64,000 nucleotides of DNA from Promethearchaeota archaeon (GCA_029838195.1 JALGVJ010000005.1:100859-164858); one strand, 5' to 3'; counted from the first letter of the stretch, positions 36,059-46,040 are shown. Numbers and translations: made by a program. The notes: generated by a model from the letters alone, not told the origin.

Positions 36059-36760
36059 TTAAATGTCTGGTTCTAAATAGGTTCCAATCGTAAAAGAAGC
36101 AATAAACGCAATTATTCCGATAATTAGCATCTCTAAAGCTCCTTTTAGGATCGACTCCCCCGTAATCTTTGTTTTAATGCCTCCAACAATAGTCAACATT
36201 GAAAATGAAATAATCGCTGAAATGATCATAGAAACAAAACCTAAATTTAAAAAATAAGGTGCTAAAGGGATAAAAGCGCCCAAGATAAAGGAAAAAAATG
36301 TCAATAATGCTCCTATGAGAGGTCTTTCCGGTTCTTCTAATCCTAATTCATTTCTTAAAAGAAATTCCACCCATGTATCTTTATCAGATGTTATGCTTTC
36401 CACGCACGCATCTAAAACCTCTCCATTTATATGCATTTGTCTAAAAATTTCTTTAACCTCTTCTTTTTCTTCTTCGGGAAAGAGTTCTATCTCAGCTTTT
36501 TCTTTTTTAATTTCATTTTGAATGTATTTAAATTCAGATTTAGAAGAAATATATTCACCCAATCCCATACTAATCGCTCCCGAGACCATCGCAGCAATTC
36601 CTGTTAAAATTACGATAGAAACACCTCCCGTTGCTTCTATTGTTGCTGCGGCAACACCAGCTAAAAGAGTAAAGGTTGAGATCAATCCATCGTTTAACCC
36701 TAAAATGATGGAGCGAATCTTTCCCCCTCCTTTTATGTGTTCTTCTTCTCGTGGCATCAT
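36059..36760 (-). CDS. VIT1/CCC1-family iron/manganese transporter
   Basis: Integral membrane protein of the vacuolar iron transporter family, which exports Fe2+ or Mn2+. The hallmark first helix GLNDGLISTFTLLAGVAAA (near 22-40) and the GAISMGLGEYISSKSE segment (near 62-77) are present, with a cytosolic helical metal-binding region at about 78-140 rich in Glu. Three further helices follow near 150-175, 178-200 and 208-230. Length of 233 residues is usual. It is a single gene, convergent with the phosphatase. In an anaerobe, export of excess ferrous iron is a likely role, by family knowledge. Confidence 0.88.
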   Translation of the reverse strand: MMPREEEHIKGGGKIRSIILGLNDGLISTFTLLAGVAAATIEATGGVSIVILTGIAAMVSGAISMGLGEYISSKSEFKYIQNEIKKEKAEIELFPEEEKEEVKEIFRQMHINGEVLDACVESITSDKDTWVEFLLRNELGLEEPERPLIGALLTFFSFILGAFIPLAPYFLNLGFVSMIISAIISFSMLTIVGGIKTKITGESILKGALEMLIIGIIAFIASFTIGTYLEPDI

Positions 36761-37364
36761 TTTATTGAATTCATTGAAAATTTTTATTTAGTAATTTATA
36801 CATGTAATTTATTTCATTCATTCAAAAAATAGTTAATTACCTTGGTCTAATTCTGAAGGGGCCAATTCCTCTTTAATTTTTCATTAGCAACGTTTCCCAT
36901 ACAATGATCTCATTGCCTAACTCCTTGATAAAATTGGATTTTAATTTATAAAAATTAGTAAACATGCCTTACCCCAGCCCCTTCCTATTTTGAAATGAAT
37001 AAAATAGAGGGATTTGAATCGTCTTTAGCAGCCAATCCCACTTTATTTTTAAACGCACTTTTTAGGATGAATACCTTGCGCCTACCCAGAAAATAATCGT
37101 AATTTCTTGTTTGATTTTTTCAATCGAAATCACTTTTTTGAGATAAATCAACCATAATTAGCTTGACCATGAAATGATTCCAAAACAATTTTTAAAATTC
37201 ATGATACGTTTTTGAAAATTAAGATATATTCAAATAATTCTTGTAAAAAATGAGATGATTTAAAAAAACTATTAATTACGAAAAATTTTATTATTTTTCC
37301 TTGTTTACTCAAAATTAGATTTAATCAATATTTAAGATTATTTTAATTGAACTAGGTGATATGA
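36761..37364. other. Intergenic region upstream of alcohol dehydrogenase
   Basis: About 600 bases with no open frame on either strand. A 6-bp inverted pair GGGATT...AATCCC (near 37009-37040) flanks a tRNA T-arm-like string but no tRNA can be folded. A TATA-like CAATATTTAAG near 37326-37337 and an AGGTGAT Shine-Dalgarno site at 37354-37360 belong to the dehydrogenase gene. It may hold an untranslated RNA I cannot recognise. Confidence 0.4.
37354..37360 (+). promoter_or_regulatory. Shine-Dalgarno site supporting ATT start
   Basis: AGGTGAT, complementary to the 3' end of archaeal 16S rRNA, ends four bases before the ATT at 37365. The only ATG nearby (37361) is followed by a stop after one codon, so this site points to initiation at ATT. 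Confidence 0.55.
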
Positions 37365-38345
37365 ATTAGAGCTGCTGTTTTTGAAGATGTAAAAAAAATA
37401 ACATACCGCGAAGATTATCCTAACCCAATTCCGGGCCCCGATGACGCATTAGTAAAAGTACATTATTGTGGAATCTGCGGAACTGATGTATCGAATTTTA
37501 AATATAAGATATACCAAGTCCCATTAATCATGGGACATGAATTTTCTGGAGAAATTATTAAGGTAGGAGAGAATTTAAAAGATTTTCACGAGGGAGATCG
37601 TGTAGTTGGAATAAACATTGTAAGAAAGAAAGGATATGGTGATACAAAAGCATTAGGAATAATGGTAGATGGCGCGTTTGCTGAATACGTTTCAGTTCCT
37701 CGAGATTTTCTTTTTCATGTTCCCGAAAATGCTTCACTTCAAGAATGCACGTTGATTGAATCCTACGCAGTAGCAATTAGGGCATTAAAGCTTTCAAACA
37801 TTCAAGAAAATGAAAGAATTTTGATCATTGGAGGAGGAAATATCGGATTAACAACATTAGATACGCTCATTAATGAAAAACACCCCGAATATGTTGGTAT
37901 TATTGAACCTCATGAATTTTTAAGGGAAAAAGCTAAAGAAATGGGGGCTAATGAGGCATTTCCTCCCGTGCTGAGTAAAATTAAGCGATTCATAAAAAGG
38001 CATGGGGCACCAACCTTCATTTTTCTAAGTGCTAATAATAAAAACACCATTGAAATGGCAATTAAGCTCATTAAAAAGGGGGGAACCATCATTTTAGAGT
38101 CCGTTTTTAAAGGTAATGTGTCATTACCTATTTTCATGTTTAATTCTAAGGAAATAGGATTAAAGGGAGTCATCTCTCACGATCGTCAGAATGTCCTTTC
38201 CGCAATTGAATTATTTAAAGAAAAAAAAGTATATCCCGAGAAATTAATATCAAAAGTTATCCCTTTAAAAGAGATTCAAGAAGGATTTAACCAATATTTA
38301 AAAGCGGAAGAAAGAGACTTTGTTAAAATTATCGTAAAAATCTAA
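37365..38345 (+). CDS. Zinc-type alcohol dehydrogenase (MDR), ATT start
   Basis: Medium-chain dehydrogenase/reductase. The first ATG (37530) would cut off the zinc-binding start. Reading upstream in frame gives RAAVFEDVKKITYRED, then HYCGICGTD with the catalytic Cys, directly joined to MGHEFSGE. An in-frame TGA at 37362 is followed at once by ATT, with AGGTGAT at 37354-37360, so ATT at 37365 is the only sensible start (326 residues). An alternative is a one-base insertion in the sequence (ATGAATT for ATGATT). The Rossmann glycine motif GGGNIG is near 158-163. The usual four-cysteine structural zinc lobe after GDRVVG is missing. Substrate unknown. It is a single gene. Confidence 0.85.
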   Translation: MRAAVFEDVKKITYREDYPNPIPGPDDALVKVHYCGICGTDVSNFKYKIYQVPLIMGHEFSGEIIKVGENLKDFHEGDRVVGINIVRKKGYGDTKALGIMVDGAFAEYVSVPRDFLFHVPENASLQECTLIESYAVAIRALKLSNIQENERILIIGGGNIGLTTLDTLINEKHPEYVGIIEPHEFLREKAKEMGANEAFPPVLSKIKRFIKRHGAPTFIFLSANNKNTIEMAIKLIKKGGTIILESVFKGNVSLPIFMFNSKEIGLKGVISHDRQNVLSAIELFKEKKVYPEKLISKVIPLKEIQEGFNQYLKAEERDFVKIIVKI

Positions 38346-38520
38346 TCTTCCTAATTATTTTTTATCTTAAAAAAACATGGAAACGGGGAGATGACGAAAC
38401 AAAAAGAAAGGATTAAAAAATCTCAAAACTTATTTAAAAATAAAAGTTTAAATATGGTAATTCCAAATTTTATTCATTAATATGAAGAAGTAAACACACA
38501 TTAAATTAAATGAGTTAAAA

Positions 38521-39609
38521 ATGACAACGGGTATTGTATATGATCCCATTTATCTTGAGCATCGCATTGGAACCCACGTAGAATCTCATATCCGATTAAT
38601 TGAAATCATGAGATTATTAAAAGAAGAGAAGGTTCTCGAAAATCCAGATTTTAAAAGTATTTCTCCTCGAAAAGCCACGTTGGAGCAAATTAAATACGTT
38701 CACACGGATGAACTCATAAAAGAGGTTAAAGAATTAAGTGAATTAAGTAAGGTATCGGGACATGTTCAAAGCTTGGACATGGATACTTTAGTTTCAGAAA
38801 AGACCTATGAAGCGGCACTCTATAGTGTTGGTGGTAATTTAGAAGCAGTTGATAAAATTTTGGAAGGAGAAATTAAAAATTGTTTTGCGTTAGTGAGGCC
38901 TCCAGGTCATCATTCTAATGCCTATCGATGCGCAGGTTTTTGTATTTTCAATAATGTCGCAATTACAGCGGAATATCTTTTTCGGGAAAAAAATATAAAA
39001 AAAGTAGCAATTATTGATTGGGATTGTCATGCCGGAAACGGAACAGCAGATATTTTTTATAATGGATCTGAACATGGTAATGTCGTTTTTTTTGATTCTC
39101 ATCAAGATGGGCGAACACTTTATCCTGGAACGGGATTTTTACATGAGATTGGAGCCGGAAAGGGAAAAGGAAAAATAATTAACTTTCCCATGCCCCCGAG
39201 AGCAGCGGATGATGTCATTCTTATTTTTTTTGAAAATATTGTCTCGCCCGTTTTAAATGAATTCAAACCTGAATTCATTTTGATCTCGGCAGGTTTTGAC
39301 ACGCATCATACAGATCGCTTAACTAATATGGGTTGGACGTATCAAGCACCCGCCGAATATCTGAAGAGAATAAAAGATTTTGCTGATAAAAATTGTGGCG
39401 GGAGGACTCTTATCACATTAGAAGGAGGTTATGAAGTGGATAAACAAGCAAAAGCCGTGTACAATTGCCTACAAGTATTGAATGGAAATGAAGAAAATCT
39501 CATTAAAGAGGAGCCAAGAAGCTCCGATGTCAACATTTTAACCCACGTGAAGCAAAAAGTCATTAAACCATTAAAGCAGAATTTATCTCCTTATTGGGAT
39601 TGTTTTTAA
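38521..39609 (+). CDS. Histone deacetylase family protein
   Basis: Zinc-dependent arginase/deacetylase-fold enzyme of the HDAC/acetoin-utilisation/acetylpolyamine amidohydrolase superfamily. RPPGHHS (near 125-131) supplies the catalytic His pair. DWDCHAGNG (near 166-174) gives Asp-x-His zinc ligands, SAGFDTHHTD (near 257-266) the third Asp, and LEGGYE (near 301-306) the glycine-rich lid. The sequence is closest in feel to class II HDACs and HDAC-like amidohydrolases. Length of 362 residues is standard. It may deacetylate proteins (such as Alba or histones) or polyamines; the substrate cannot be told. It is a single gene with TATA-like TTTAAATATGG near 38448. Confidence 0.9.
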   Translation: MTTGIVYDPIYLEHRIGTHVESHIRLIEIMRLLKEEKVLENPDFKSISPRKATLEQIKYVHTDELIKEVKELSELSKVSGHVQSLDMDTLVSEKTYEAALYSVGGNLEAVDKILEGEIKNCFALVRPPGHHSNAYRCAGFCIFNNVAITAEYLFREKNIKKVAIIDWDCHAGNGTADIFYNGSEHGNVVFFDSHQDGRTLYPGTGFLHEIGAGKGKGKIINFPMPPRAADDVILIFFENIVSPVLNEFKPEFILISAGFDTHHTDRLTNMGWTYQAPAEYLKRIKDFADKNCGGRTLITLEGGYEVDKQAKAVYNCLQVLNGNEENLIKEEPRSSDVNILTHVKQKVIKPLKQNLSPYWDCF

Positions 39610-39624
39610 TTCTATAAGAAATTT

Positions 39625-39682
39625 CATGAATTCACGCTCTAAAATGGCCTTTTTTAAAGTTATTTAAAGGCGTGAATTCATG
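39625..39682. repeat. 13-bp perfect inverted repeat
   Basis: CATGAATTCACGC (39625-39637) and its exact complement GCGTGAATTCATG (39670-39682) are separated by 32 bases that include a TATA-like GTTATTTAAAG. It lies 16 bases after the HDAC stop and 113 before the surface-protein start. It may be an RNA hairpin (terminator or processing site) or a paired operator around a promoter. Confidence 0.75.
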
Positions 39683-39794
39683 CGTTTTATCTTAATAAAT
39701 ACATATGCTTTTAATTAAAGAGCAAAATTATTTATATTAAAATTTTAATTATTAATTTAATTATTTAAACAGATTAATTCTCATATTCTTTTTA

Positions 39795-42700
39795 ATGTCT
39801 GAAGTAGGAAAAGAACTTTTACAAGCGGGATTAACAAAAACTAAAATTTTGAGCATAATATTCATAGCTTCAATTTTAATTGGAGCTTTTGCATTTTCTA
39901 CTTATTTTATAAGTCAACTATTTGGCACGCAAAGATTGACTCCAAGTGAAGAATTAGCCAATGTCGAACATGAAGATGCTGAATTAATCCTACCTCCATT
40001 TCCGTTTAATGAGACATTCTTATATGAGCTCTTCAAAGATCTTAATTTAACAGAAGATCAGTTAAATGACTTAATAGACATGATATCAGAAATGTTTGAT
40101 GGTACTATAGACGATTTAGATTTAGCTCAATATGCGGCAGGGATTTTAGCTCTATTATTAAGCGATGAAGATGTATTTTACGTGTATGATTATGACAATT
40201 TTGGTAAAATGGAAGATATTTTATGGAAATATGAATGTTTTGATGAGTATACCGGTACGGGATGGAGATCTACCGCAAGTAAAGATCCATATGAGTTTTA
40301 TTCGTATGATGATTATAATACATACCATTCGGATGAAGATATTTATCGAATCAAGATGCTATTGTATCCTAATGACGGTACAAATTCGTTCGTAATACCT
40401 TCCTTATTTCCCACGCCGTTCATAATGGAAAATAGTATTAGTGGCCCCGATTTAGATCCTCAGTCTGCGACCTTATATAAATATGAATTTAATAGTACTG
40501 TTTTAGAAATTAATTTTTTTAGTACCAACGAAAGTACCATGGATTATGAATTATTTGGAACGACTTTACCAAAAGGTTCTGAAATAGATCAAATTGCTTT
40601 GGATGAATCTTTCACGCCATCCGATATACAGGATAGATACTTAAATTTACCCCCATCTATAGAAACGTACAAAGCAAATAACCCCTATTTTTATAACCAT
40701 TGGAAATATTTAAACGATCATGTGATCGAAGATAGTGATAATGCATTTATAGTAGCCGATAAAATTCGAAATTATCTCCAAAATGAGTTTTCTTTTCCAT
40801 CAGATCCAGATGATTATCAATCCGCCCCTGAAGGAGTAGATATTGTAGAATGGTTCTGCCAAACTAAAGTTGGTGTTTGGTCAGATTTTGCCTCTGCTTT
40901 TGTTGTTTTTTGCCGTGCTTTTGGAGTAGCCAGTAGATTCGTGGATGGATTTCATAGTAGAGATATCTCGCAAGAATATATTAAAGAAGAGGATACTTAT
41001 AGGATTCCTATAAAATATAGAAACATTTACAACTGGGGTGAGATTTTTGTCCCCACAAGTCAAGATGGAGATGGTCAATGGGTTCAAATGGACGTGTATT
41101 TTCAAAGCTACCTTGGTACACCTCCAAGCTTGGAAGAATTTAATATGACCGTGAGTTCTGATCAAGCGAGTTATTATCGACATGAATTAGCTACCATTAA
41201 CGCCACCCTTAGCTCAGCAACGGATTCAGTAGATGGGAAGCAAATTACTTTTCGCAATATAAATACCGATCAAGTTTTAGGTACGGCAATTACCGATCAA
41301 AATGGTACTGCTTCAATCACGATCAAATTAAATAATACCCACGTGGTTGGTCCAAACGTTATTGTTGCCACATATAACCCTCTGACTTATAATTATACTG
41401 AATATATTGTATATGGAAATGTATCTGTTAATTTACAAAGTGTCAATCCACAAGAGATTAATATATCAACGTCAAATCTTAATACTCACGTTAATGGTTA
41501 TGTTTATGATCCCGTTTATGATGGAAAAGTGGCTAATGCTACCGTAAATTTCGTTCTTTTCCAAAATGGGACAAGTACAAAAATACCTAATGCATTTTTC
41601 CCGGATTCGGCAAACACGAATGAGAATGGTGATTTTGACCTTGATTTAACATTAAACGATGCCGTTGTTCCCTCAGGTTATTATGAAATTAGAGTAGATT
41701 TCAATGGATCATGGAATTATGTCCCACTTGCCCAAGGCATAGTGAGTGCTTCCAGTAATCGAATGTTCCTTAATGTTACAGAATATCTCTATTGTAAAGT
41801 TGATTTATTCATAAATAACACCCCAACAGATTATCCCAACCCCCCTAATCCTGATAATTTAATACGTGTGAGAAGAAATGAGGAAATTTTGATGAAAGTG
41901 AATGTATCCTCTACAAAATATAACACGCCATTGGCGGGAGAAACCGTGGAATTCTATGATTATACCAATGGAAACTTGTTGATCGGTATAAACACGACCA
42001 ATTCTCAAGGGATTGCGACCATGAATTATTCTTTAGGGAACACTCATAGAGCAGGTCCTACTTTAGTTTATGTGAAAGTAAAAAATGTGGAAAATTACTC
42101 ATATTTCATCTTAAATGAATCAATTAGTATGGCTGGAGTGGTGGGTCCAAATCCATCCGAGATAAATCGAACGGGACAAGGGAGCACCTTTAACATCGCA
42201 TGTAATCTCCAAGATGACCAAGGAAATCCCGTTTATTATGGTTATCTCACGTTAAAGATGTTTCTATTAGGCTCCGACTATTCAAGCTATTTGAATCCTC
42301 AGGATATAGACCAATTAAGAGACATTGATGGAGATGGATATTATGACATAGATTTTGGAGTCGCATCTGATACGCCCTTAGATAATTATACATTAAGATT
42401 AGATTTTAATAGCACGTTTGACTTTACGAATGATTTATCGAATCCTTATCCTCATACCTTCTACTTGAAAGATTTTAATTATTCTGTCTCATTATTTCCT
42501 GAATTAAAAATAGAAGATCCTAATGTTTTTATTTTTAATTTTTACATTAACGGGACTACGGCAGATGACTATGAGAATCCGAAGATTAATCGAAATGGTC
42601 ATCTTAACCTCACGGTTTACATCCTATGGGGAAAAACTCTTGCTCAAGATGGAGAATTGGTTGGATTTTATGATATAACTAATGGAACATACATAGGACA

Positions 42701-44303
42701 TGCTCCAATATTTAATGGATGGGCAAATTTAACCTATATAACAACCCTAAACACGATCGCTGGCCCCCACTTGATTCAAGCAAATTATTCCATGGGAGGA
42801 AACATTCAATACAATTATTCCTATTTCATTTTGGATGCCCCGATCCAGATTTCCCTTACAGCGTGTCCATCTCCACGAATCATCAATAATACCGGTTCAA
42901 TTGGGCGAAATTTTGCAATTCAAGGTTCATTAATCGACCCTGCGAATAATCTACCGATTAATAAGGGAGTCATTACAGTTCACATGTTCAATGGTTTAAC
43001 AGAATATAGTAGTGAACTGGTCCTAGTGAGTGGAAGCACTTACTTGGATAATGGTCAAATTGATTTAACTTATCAGGTAAAAGATACGACATTACAGTTA
43101 AATTATACTTTAGAAGTCTGGTTTAATGGAACGTTTGATTATAGCACGTCAAGTAAACCTCATTATTTCTATTTACCCGCCATGAGCAATTTTTCCTTCT
43201 CTGCTCCCGGGCTGTTTGAATTAAAAGTAGAGGACCCTAGCGATATAATGATCATGTTAAAATTAGATAATCGATATCAACCCCCTTCTTTTGATGATTC
43301 TAATCCACCTAATATATATTCTGGAGAAATTGCTAACTTCACGGTCTGGATAAATCAAAGTGGGGTTCCTGTTACGGGTGGAACTGTAAGTATAATTGAT
43401 GTTTTTGATAATAGTAAACAACTCGACACCTATACGTATGGAGGCTCAGAAAACGGAAAACATTCCTTTTTAATAGATACATCACTTTTACATGGGGGTT
43501 TACATGAAATAAAAATTGAATATGAAGATGCTTCTCAAATATATACCAATTCTAATAGAACATATATCATCATAAATAAAACAATTAATATTATTTTAAG
43601 TCCGGACATAAATAATACTAATTATCAGAGAAATGCAACAGGATTTGTCGTTTCGGGAGTTACTAAGGATAAGGAGTCGGGAACTGGAACACGCGCATTA
43701 AACATTAGAATTTTCTTCTACGATGAATACATGAACGATGCTTCTGCGTATTTTGATATGAGCGGAAGCGATATGGTAACAACTTCAACTGATGGATCAT
43801 TTAGTTTCACGATTAATAATATTTTAGGAAATTGCTCTCAAGGTAAATATTATATAGAATTGGAATTTAATGGTAGCTACAATTTAGCACCTTATGTTGT
43901 GTTAAATTCGTATCACGGCACGCTAAACACTACATTGCGTTTCTTCATCAATATTACAGCAGGAACCTCTTTAGAAGGTTATTATTACACGGAGTATTTT
44001 CCAACACTATATGTAGTTGATGATATTTGTCATGTTGTCGGCAATGTCACGTGGGATAATGGTACTGGAATTAATGGTGTTTGGATAAACGCAACTGTTA
44101 AAAATGCTACAGGAGGAGAAATTAGTTCTAATTCAAGTTTGTCATTGGCTGATGGTTCATTTGAGATTTTGTTCAAAGTTACAGAAGATTGGGACGCTAA
44201 TACAAAAATTTATCTCTCTTTTTATCCAAAAAATAGCTTTGGAGATCCTGAATTTTACTATGTAGAAGAGGTTATTGATTTCGAAATTCCTCGCCAAACT
44301 TGA
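39795..44303 (+). CDS. Giant surface protein: transglutaminase-like plus Ig-like repeats
   Basis: 1502 residues. A single N-terminal membrane helix (about 17-40) anchors it, with the rest outside. Residues 150-460 resemble the extracellular region of bacterial transglutaminase-like membrane proteins (FDEYTGTGWRST near 150, then VGVWSDFASAFVVFCRAFGV near 359-378). The catalytic Cys is replaced by Trp (near 362) and the catalytic His by Tyr (YNWGEIFVP near 412), so it is probably a non-enzymatic fold. From about 460 to 1480 there are around eight to ten beta-sandwich domains, each with N-x-S/T sequons and GxxVxxYD-type Ig-like strands. There is no C-terminal anchor. It opens a seven-gene plus-strand cluster ending at 52287 and is likely a cell-envelope component. 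Confidence 0.8.
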   Translation: MSEVGKELLQAGLTKTKILSIIFIASILIGAFAFSTYFISQLFGTQRLTPSEELANVEHEDAELILPPFPFNETFLYELFKDLNLTEDQLNDLIDMISEMFDGTIDDLDLAQYAAGILALLLSDEDVFYVYDYDNFGKMEDILWKYECFDEYTGTGWRSTASKDPYEFYSYDDYNTYHSDEDIYRIKMLLYPNDGTNSFVIPSLFPTPFIMENSISGPDLDPQSATLYKYEFNSTVLEINFFSTNESTMDYELFGTTLPKGSEIDQIALDESFTPSDIQDRYLNLPPSIETYKANNPYFYNHWKYLNDHVIEDSDNAFIVADKIRNYLQNEFSFPSDPDDYQSAPEGVDIVEWFCQTKVGVWSDFASAFVVFCRAFGVASRFVDGFHSRDISQEYIKEEDTYRIPIKYRNIYNWGEIFVPTSQDGDGQWVQMDVYFQSYLGTPPSLEEFNMTVSSDQASYYRHELATINATLSSATDSVDGKQITFRNINTDQVLGTAITDQNGTASITIKLNNTHVVGPNVIVATYNPLTYNYTEYIVYGNVSVNLQSVNPQEINISTSNLNTHVNGYVYDPVYDGKVANATVNFVLFQNGTSTKIPNAFFPDSANTNENGDFDLDLTLNDAVVPSGYYEIRVDFNGSWNYVPLAQGIVSASSNRMFLNVTEYLYCKVDLFINNTPTDYPNPPNPDNLIRVRRNEEILMKVNVSSTKYNTPLAGETVEFYDYTNGNLLIGINTTNSQGIATMNYSLGNTHRAGPTLVYVKVKNVENYSYFILNESISMAGVVGPNPSEINRTGQGSTFNIACNLQDDQGNPVYYGYLTLKMFLLGSDYSSYLNPQDIDQLRDIDGDGYYDIDFGVASDTPLDNYTLRLDFNSTFDFTNDLSNPYPHTFYLKDFNYSVSLFPELKIEDPNVFIFNFYINGTTADDYENPKINRNGHLNLTVYILWGKTLAQDGELVGFYDITNGTYIGHAPIFNGWANLTYITTLNTIAGPHLIQANYSMGGNIQYNYSYFILDAPIQISLTACPSPRIINNTGSIGRNFAIQGSLIDPANNLPINKGVITVHMFNGLTEYSSELVLVSGSTYLDNGQIDLTYQVKDTTLQLNYTLEVWFNGTFDYSTSSKPHYFYLPAMSNFSFSAPGLFELKVEDPSDIMIMLKLDNRYQPPSFDDSNPPNIYSGEIANFTVWINQSGVPVTGGTVSIIDVFDNSKQLDTYTYGGSENGKHSFLIDTSLLHGGLHEIKIEYEDASQIYTNSNRTYIIINKTINIILSPDINNTNYQRNATGFVVSGVTKDKESGTGTRALNIRIFFYDEYMNDASAYFDMSGSDMVTTSTDGSFSFTINNILGNCSQGKYYIELEFNGSYNLAPYVVLNSYHGTLNTTLRFFINITAGTSLEGYYYTEYFPTLYVVDDICHVVGNVTWDNGTGINGVWINATVKNATGGEISSNSSLSLADGSFEILFKVTEDWDANTKIYLSFYPKNSFGDPEFYYVEEVIDFEIPRQT

Positions 44304-44335
44304 TTAATTAATCAAAAAAACACGATTAAGCAAAA

Positions 44336-45958
44336 ATGAAGAAAATTATAGGTCGTAAAAGGATGCATTGGAATAAAATAAAATATTTCCTTTTAGTCCT
44401 ATTTTTATTTCTCAATTTATTATATTTTATAAACGAGAATAATCGTTTAGAAACTATTTTTCAAGATAAAAATTGGGAACATTCTAAAAATGATGGTAAT
44501 TATATTAATGAGGATGGTTCGCCTTACATTCGGCCTTCTGCGATAAAATACTTTATTAATCTGACAAATCATGAAATAAATAATACTCGTCATTATACCG
44601 GAACAAACATCACTATTGAAGGAATAATATATGATCCAATACCACCTTTAGAAGATACAAAGGGAATAAATGTATCTATTGTGGTTGATGGGATTCTATA
44701 CCCTGAATTTAAAAATACAACGGGAGGTGGAGGTGTTTTCAAGATAAATTTTACCATACCAAATACACTTGCGGTAAATGTACCCCACAGAATTGAAGTA
44801 AATGTAACTGATGATATAGAAGTATTAATACGTCATCATTATATCATTTACGTTAATACATCGTCCGTTTTTCAGGGAATAACTACGCCTACAATTCCGT
44901 TCCTTTCAGGAGAAAATTTCACGCTTTCAGGAACTTTACGATATGAGAACGGAACAACCATAAAAAATGCTAATGTAAGCAGGTATTGGTATCAAGGTGC
45001 TTCTATTATTGCCAGCGGGTCATTTCTGACAGATAAGGCAGGCAATTTTCCTCCTTTTATAGTTCCATCATCAAAGGCGAGAACATTAGACTTAAAATTA
45101 AATTATTCGTCACCGCCGGAAGTGAACTATTCAGAAACGATGATTAGTATTAACGTGTTTTCAAATATTTCGGTTTTTTGGGATATCAATGAGTCGATAT
45201 ATGAGGGGGATGAGGTTCGAGTGCGAGGATATATCACGTCTTCCACGCATCCTTCGCTAAAAATAAATAATCGAACAATTCGGGTTTATTATGACGGTGA
45301 TTTAATTGACACGACGATAACGGATTCGAATGGCACGTTTTCACTCAGGTATACCATTCCGAATGGGACGGGCTTGAGAGCTTTTCAAGTGGAGGTCGTG
45401 AATCTTGTAGGCAAAAATATTATATCAAAAAATATAATAGAAGTTCAATCAGAGCCGACAAGTGAGCCCGTTGAAGTTACTATTACAGAAGAGGAGGTTC
45501 CCTTTGAAACGTTCTTAACATATTTCATTCCGATAATGATTGGAATAGGAGCGGCGTTAGTTATCGGAGGGTATCTTTATTACAGGAGAGTTATCGTGAA
45601 ATCTTCTGTTGTTAACATACCTCTCGCTCCGAAAATAAAGAATTTCAAAATCTTAAAAGATTCCGGTCGCATGGAAGAATCCATCACGTATTTATTTAAA
45701 GCAATATACATGGAATTAATAAAGGGAAAATTTGGAAGGGTTATGCGAGAAATGGAGACAATTAGGGATTTCGCAATTATTTGCGTTAAGGATTTCAAAC
45801 TAAATCCCATGACCATATATCCCTTTATTCAAAATATAGAAAAAGTGATTTATGACAGACCTTTTATGGTTACGGAGGAAGAATTCAATAGAATTTGCGA
45901 CTTATTTCGACCAATCTATTTGGAATTAACGGGATATGATTTTATTTTAAATTTTTAA
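44336..45958 (+). CDS. Surface Ig-like protein with cytoplasmic DUF4129-like tail
   Basis: 540 residues. A signal-anchor helix lies at about 15-32, followed by two or three extracellular Ig/Big-like beta domains (about 70-375) with many N-x-S/T sequons. A membrane helix near 395-420 (FLTYFIPIMIGIGAALVIGG) leads to a cytoplasmic helical domain at about 440-540. That tail (ESITYLFKAIYMELI, TIRDFAIICV, NIEKVIYDRPFMVTEEEF) matches the DUF4129 layout and is clearly similar to the free protein at 46041-46421. It lies 32 bases after the giant surface protein. It probably connects surface domains to cytoplasmic MoxR/DUF58 partners; this is inference from context. Confidence 0.75.
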   Translation: MKKIIGRKRMHWNKIKYFLLVLFLFLNLLYFINENNRLETIFQDKNWEHSKNDGNYINEDGSPYIRPSAIKYFINLTNHEINNTRHYTGTNITIEGIIYDPIPPLEDTKGINVSIVVDGILYPEFKNTTGGGGVFKINFTIPNTLAVNVPHRIEVNVTDDIEVLIRHHYIIYVNTSSVFQGITTPTIPFLSGENFTLSGTLRYENGTTIKNANVSRYWYQGASIIASGSFLTDKAGNFPPFIVPSSKARTLDLKLNYSSPPEVNYSETMISINVFSNISVFWDINESIYEGDEVRVRGYITSSTHPSLKINNRTIRVYYDGDLIDTTITDSNGTFSLRYTIPNGTGLRAFQVEVVNLVGKNIISKNIIEVQSEPTSEPVEVTITEEEVPFETFLTYFIPIMIGIGAALVIGGYLYYRRVIVKSSVVNIPLAPKIKNFKILKDSGRMEESITYLFKAIYMELIKGKFGRVMREMETIRDFAIICVKDFKLNPMTIYPFIQNIEKVIYDRPFMVTEEEFNRICDLFRPIYLELTGYDFILNF

Positions 45959-46040
45959 TCGAAATTAATGATGACATGTAAAAAAAAATTTTAAATAACA
46001 GAAAAAAAATTATCAAATAAAAGAAAAAGGTTGTAAAAAT

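Noticed and set aside
37005..37045. tRNA T-arm-like string (GGGATTTGAATC) in the gap before the dehydrogenase
   Set aside because: The T stem does not pair, and no acceptor, anticodon or D arm can be placed around it.
37530..38345. Dehydrogenase starting at the first ATG (271 residues)
   Set aside because: It would remove the catalytic zinc Cys and the conserved N-terminal strand, which are intact upstream in the same frame.
44300..44315. 16-base perfect palindrome TTGATTAATTAATCAA over the surface-protein stop codon
   Set aside because: It is made only of AT-rich alternating bases, has no loop and is followed by A rather than T residues, so chance is likely.
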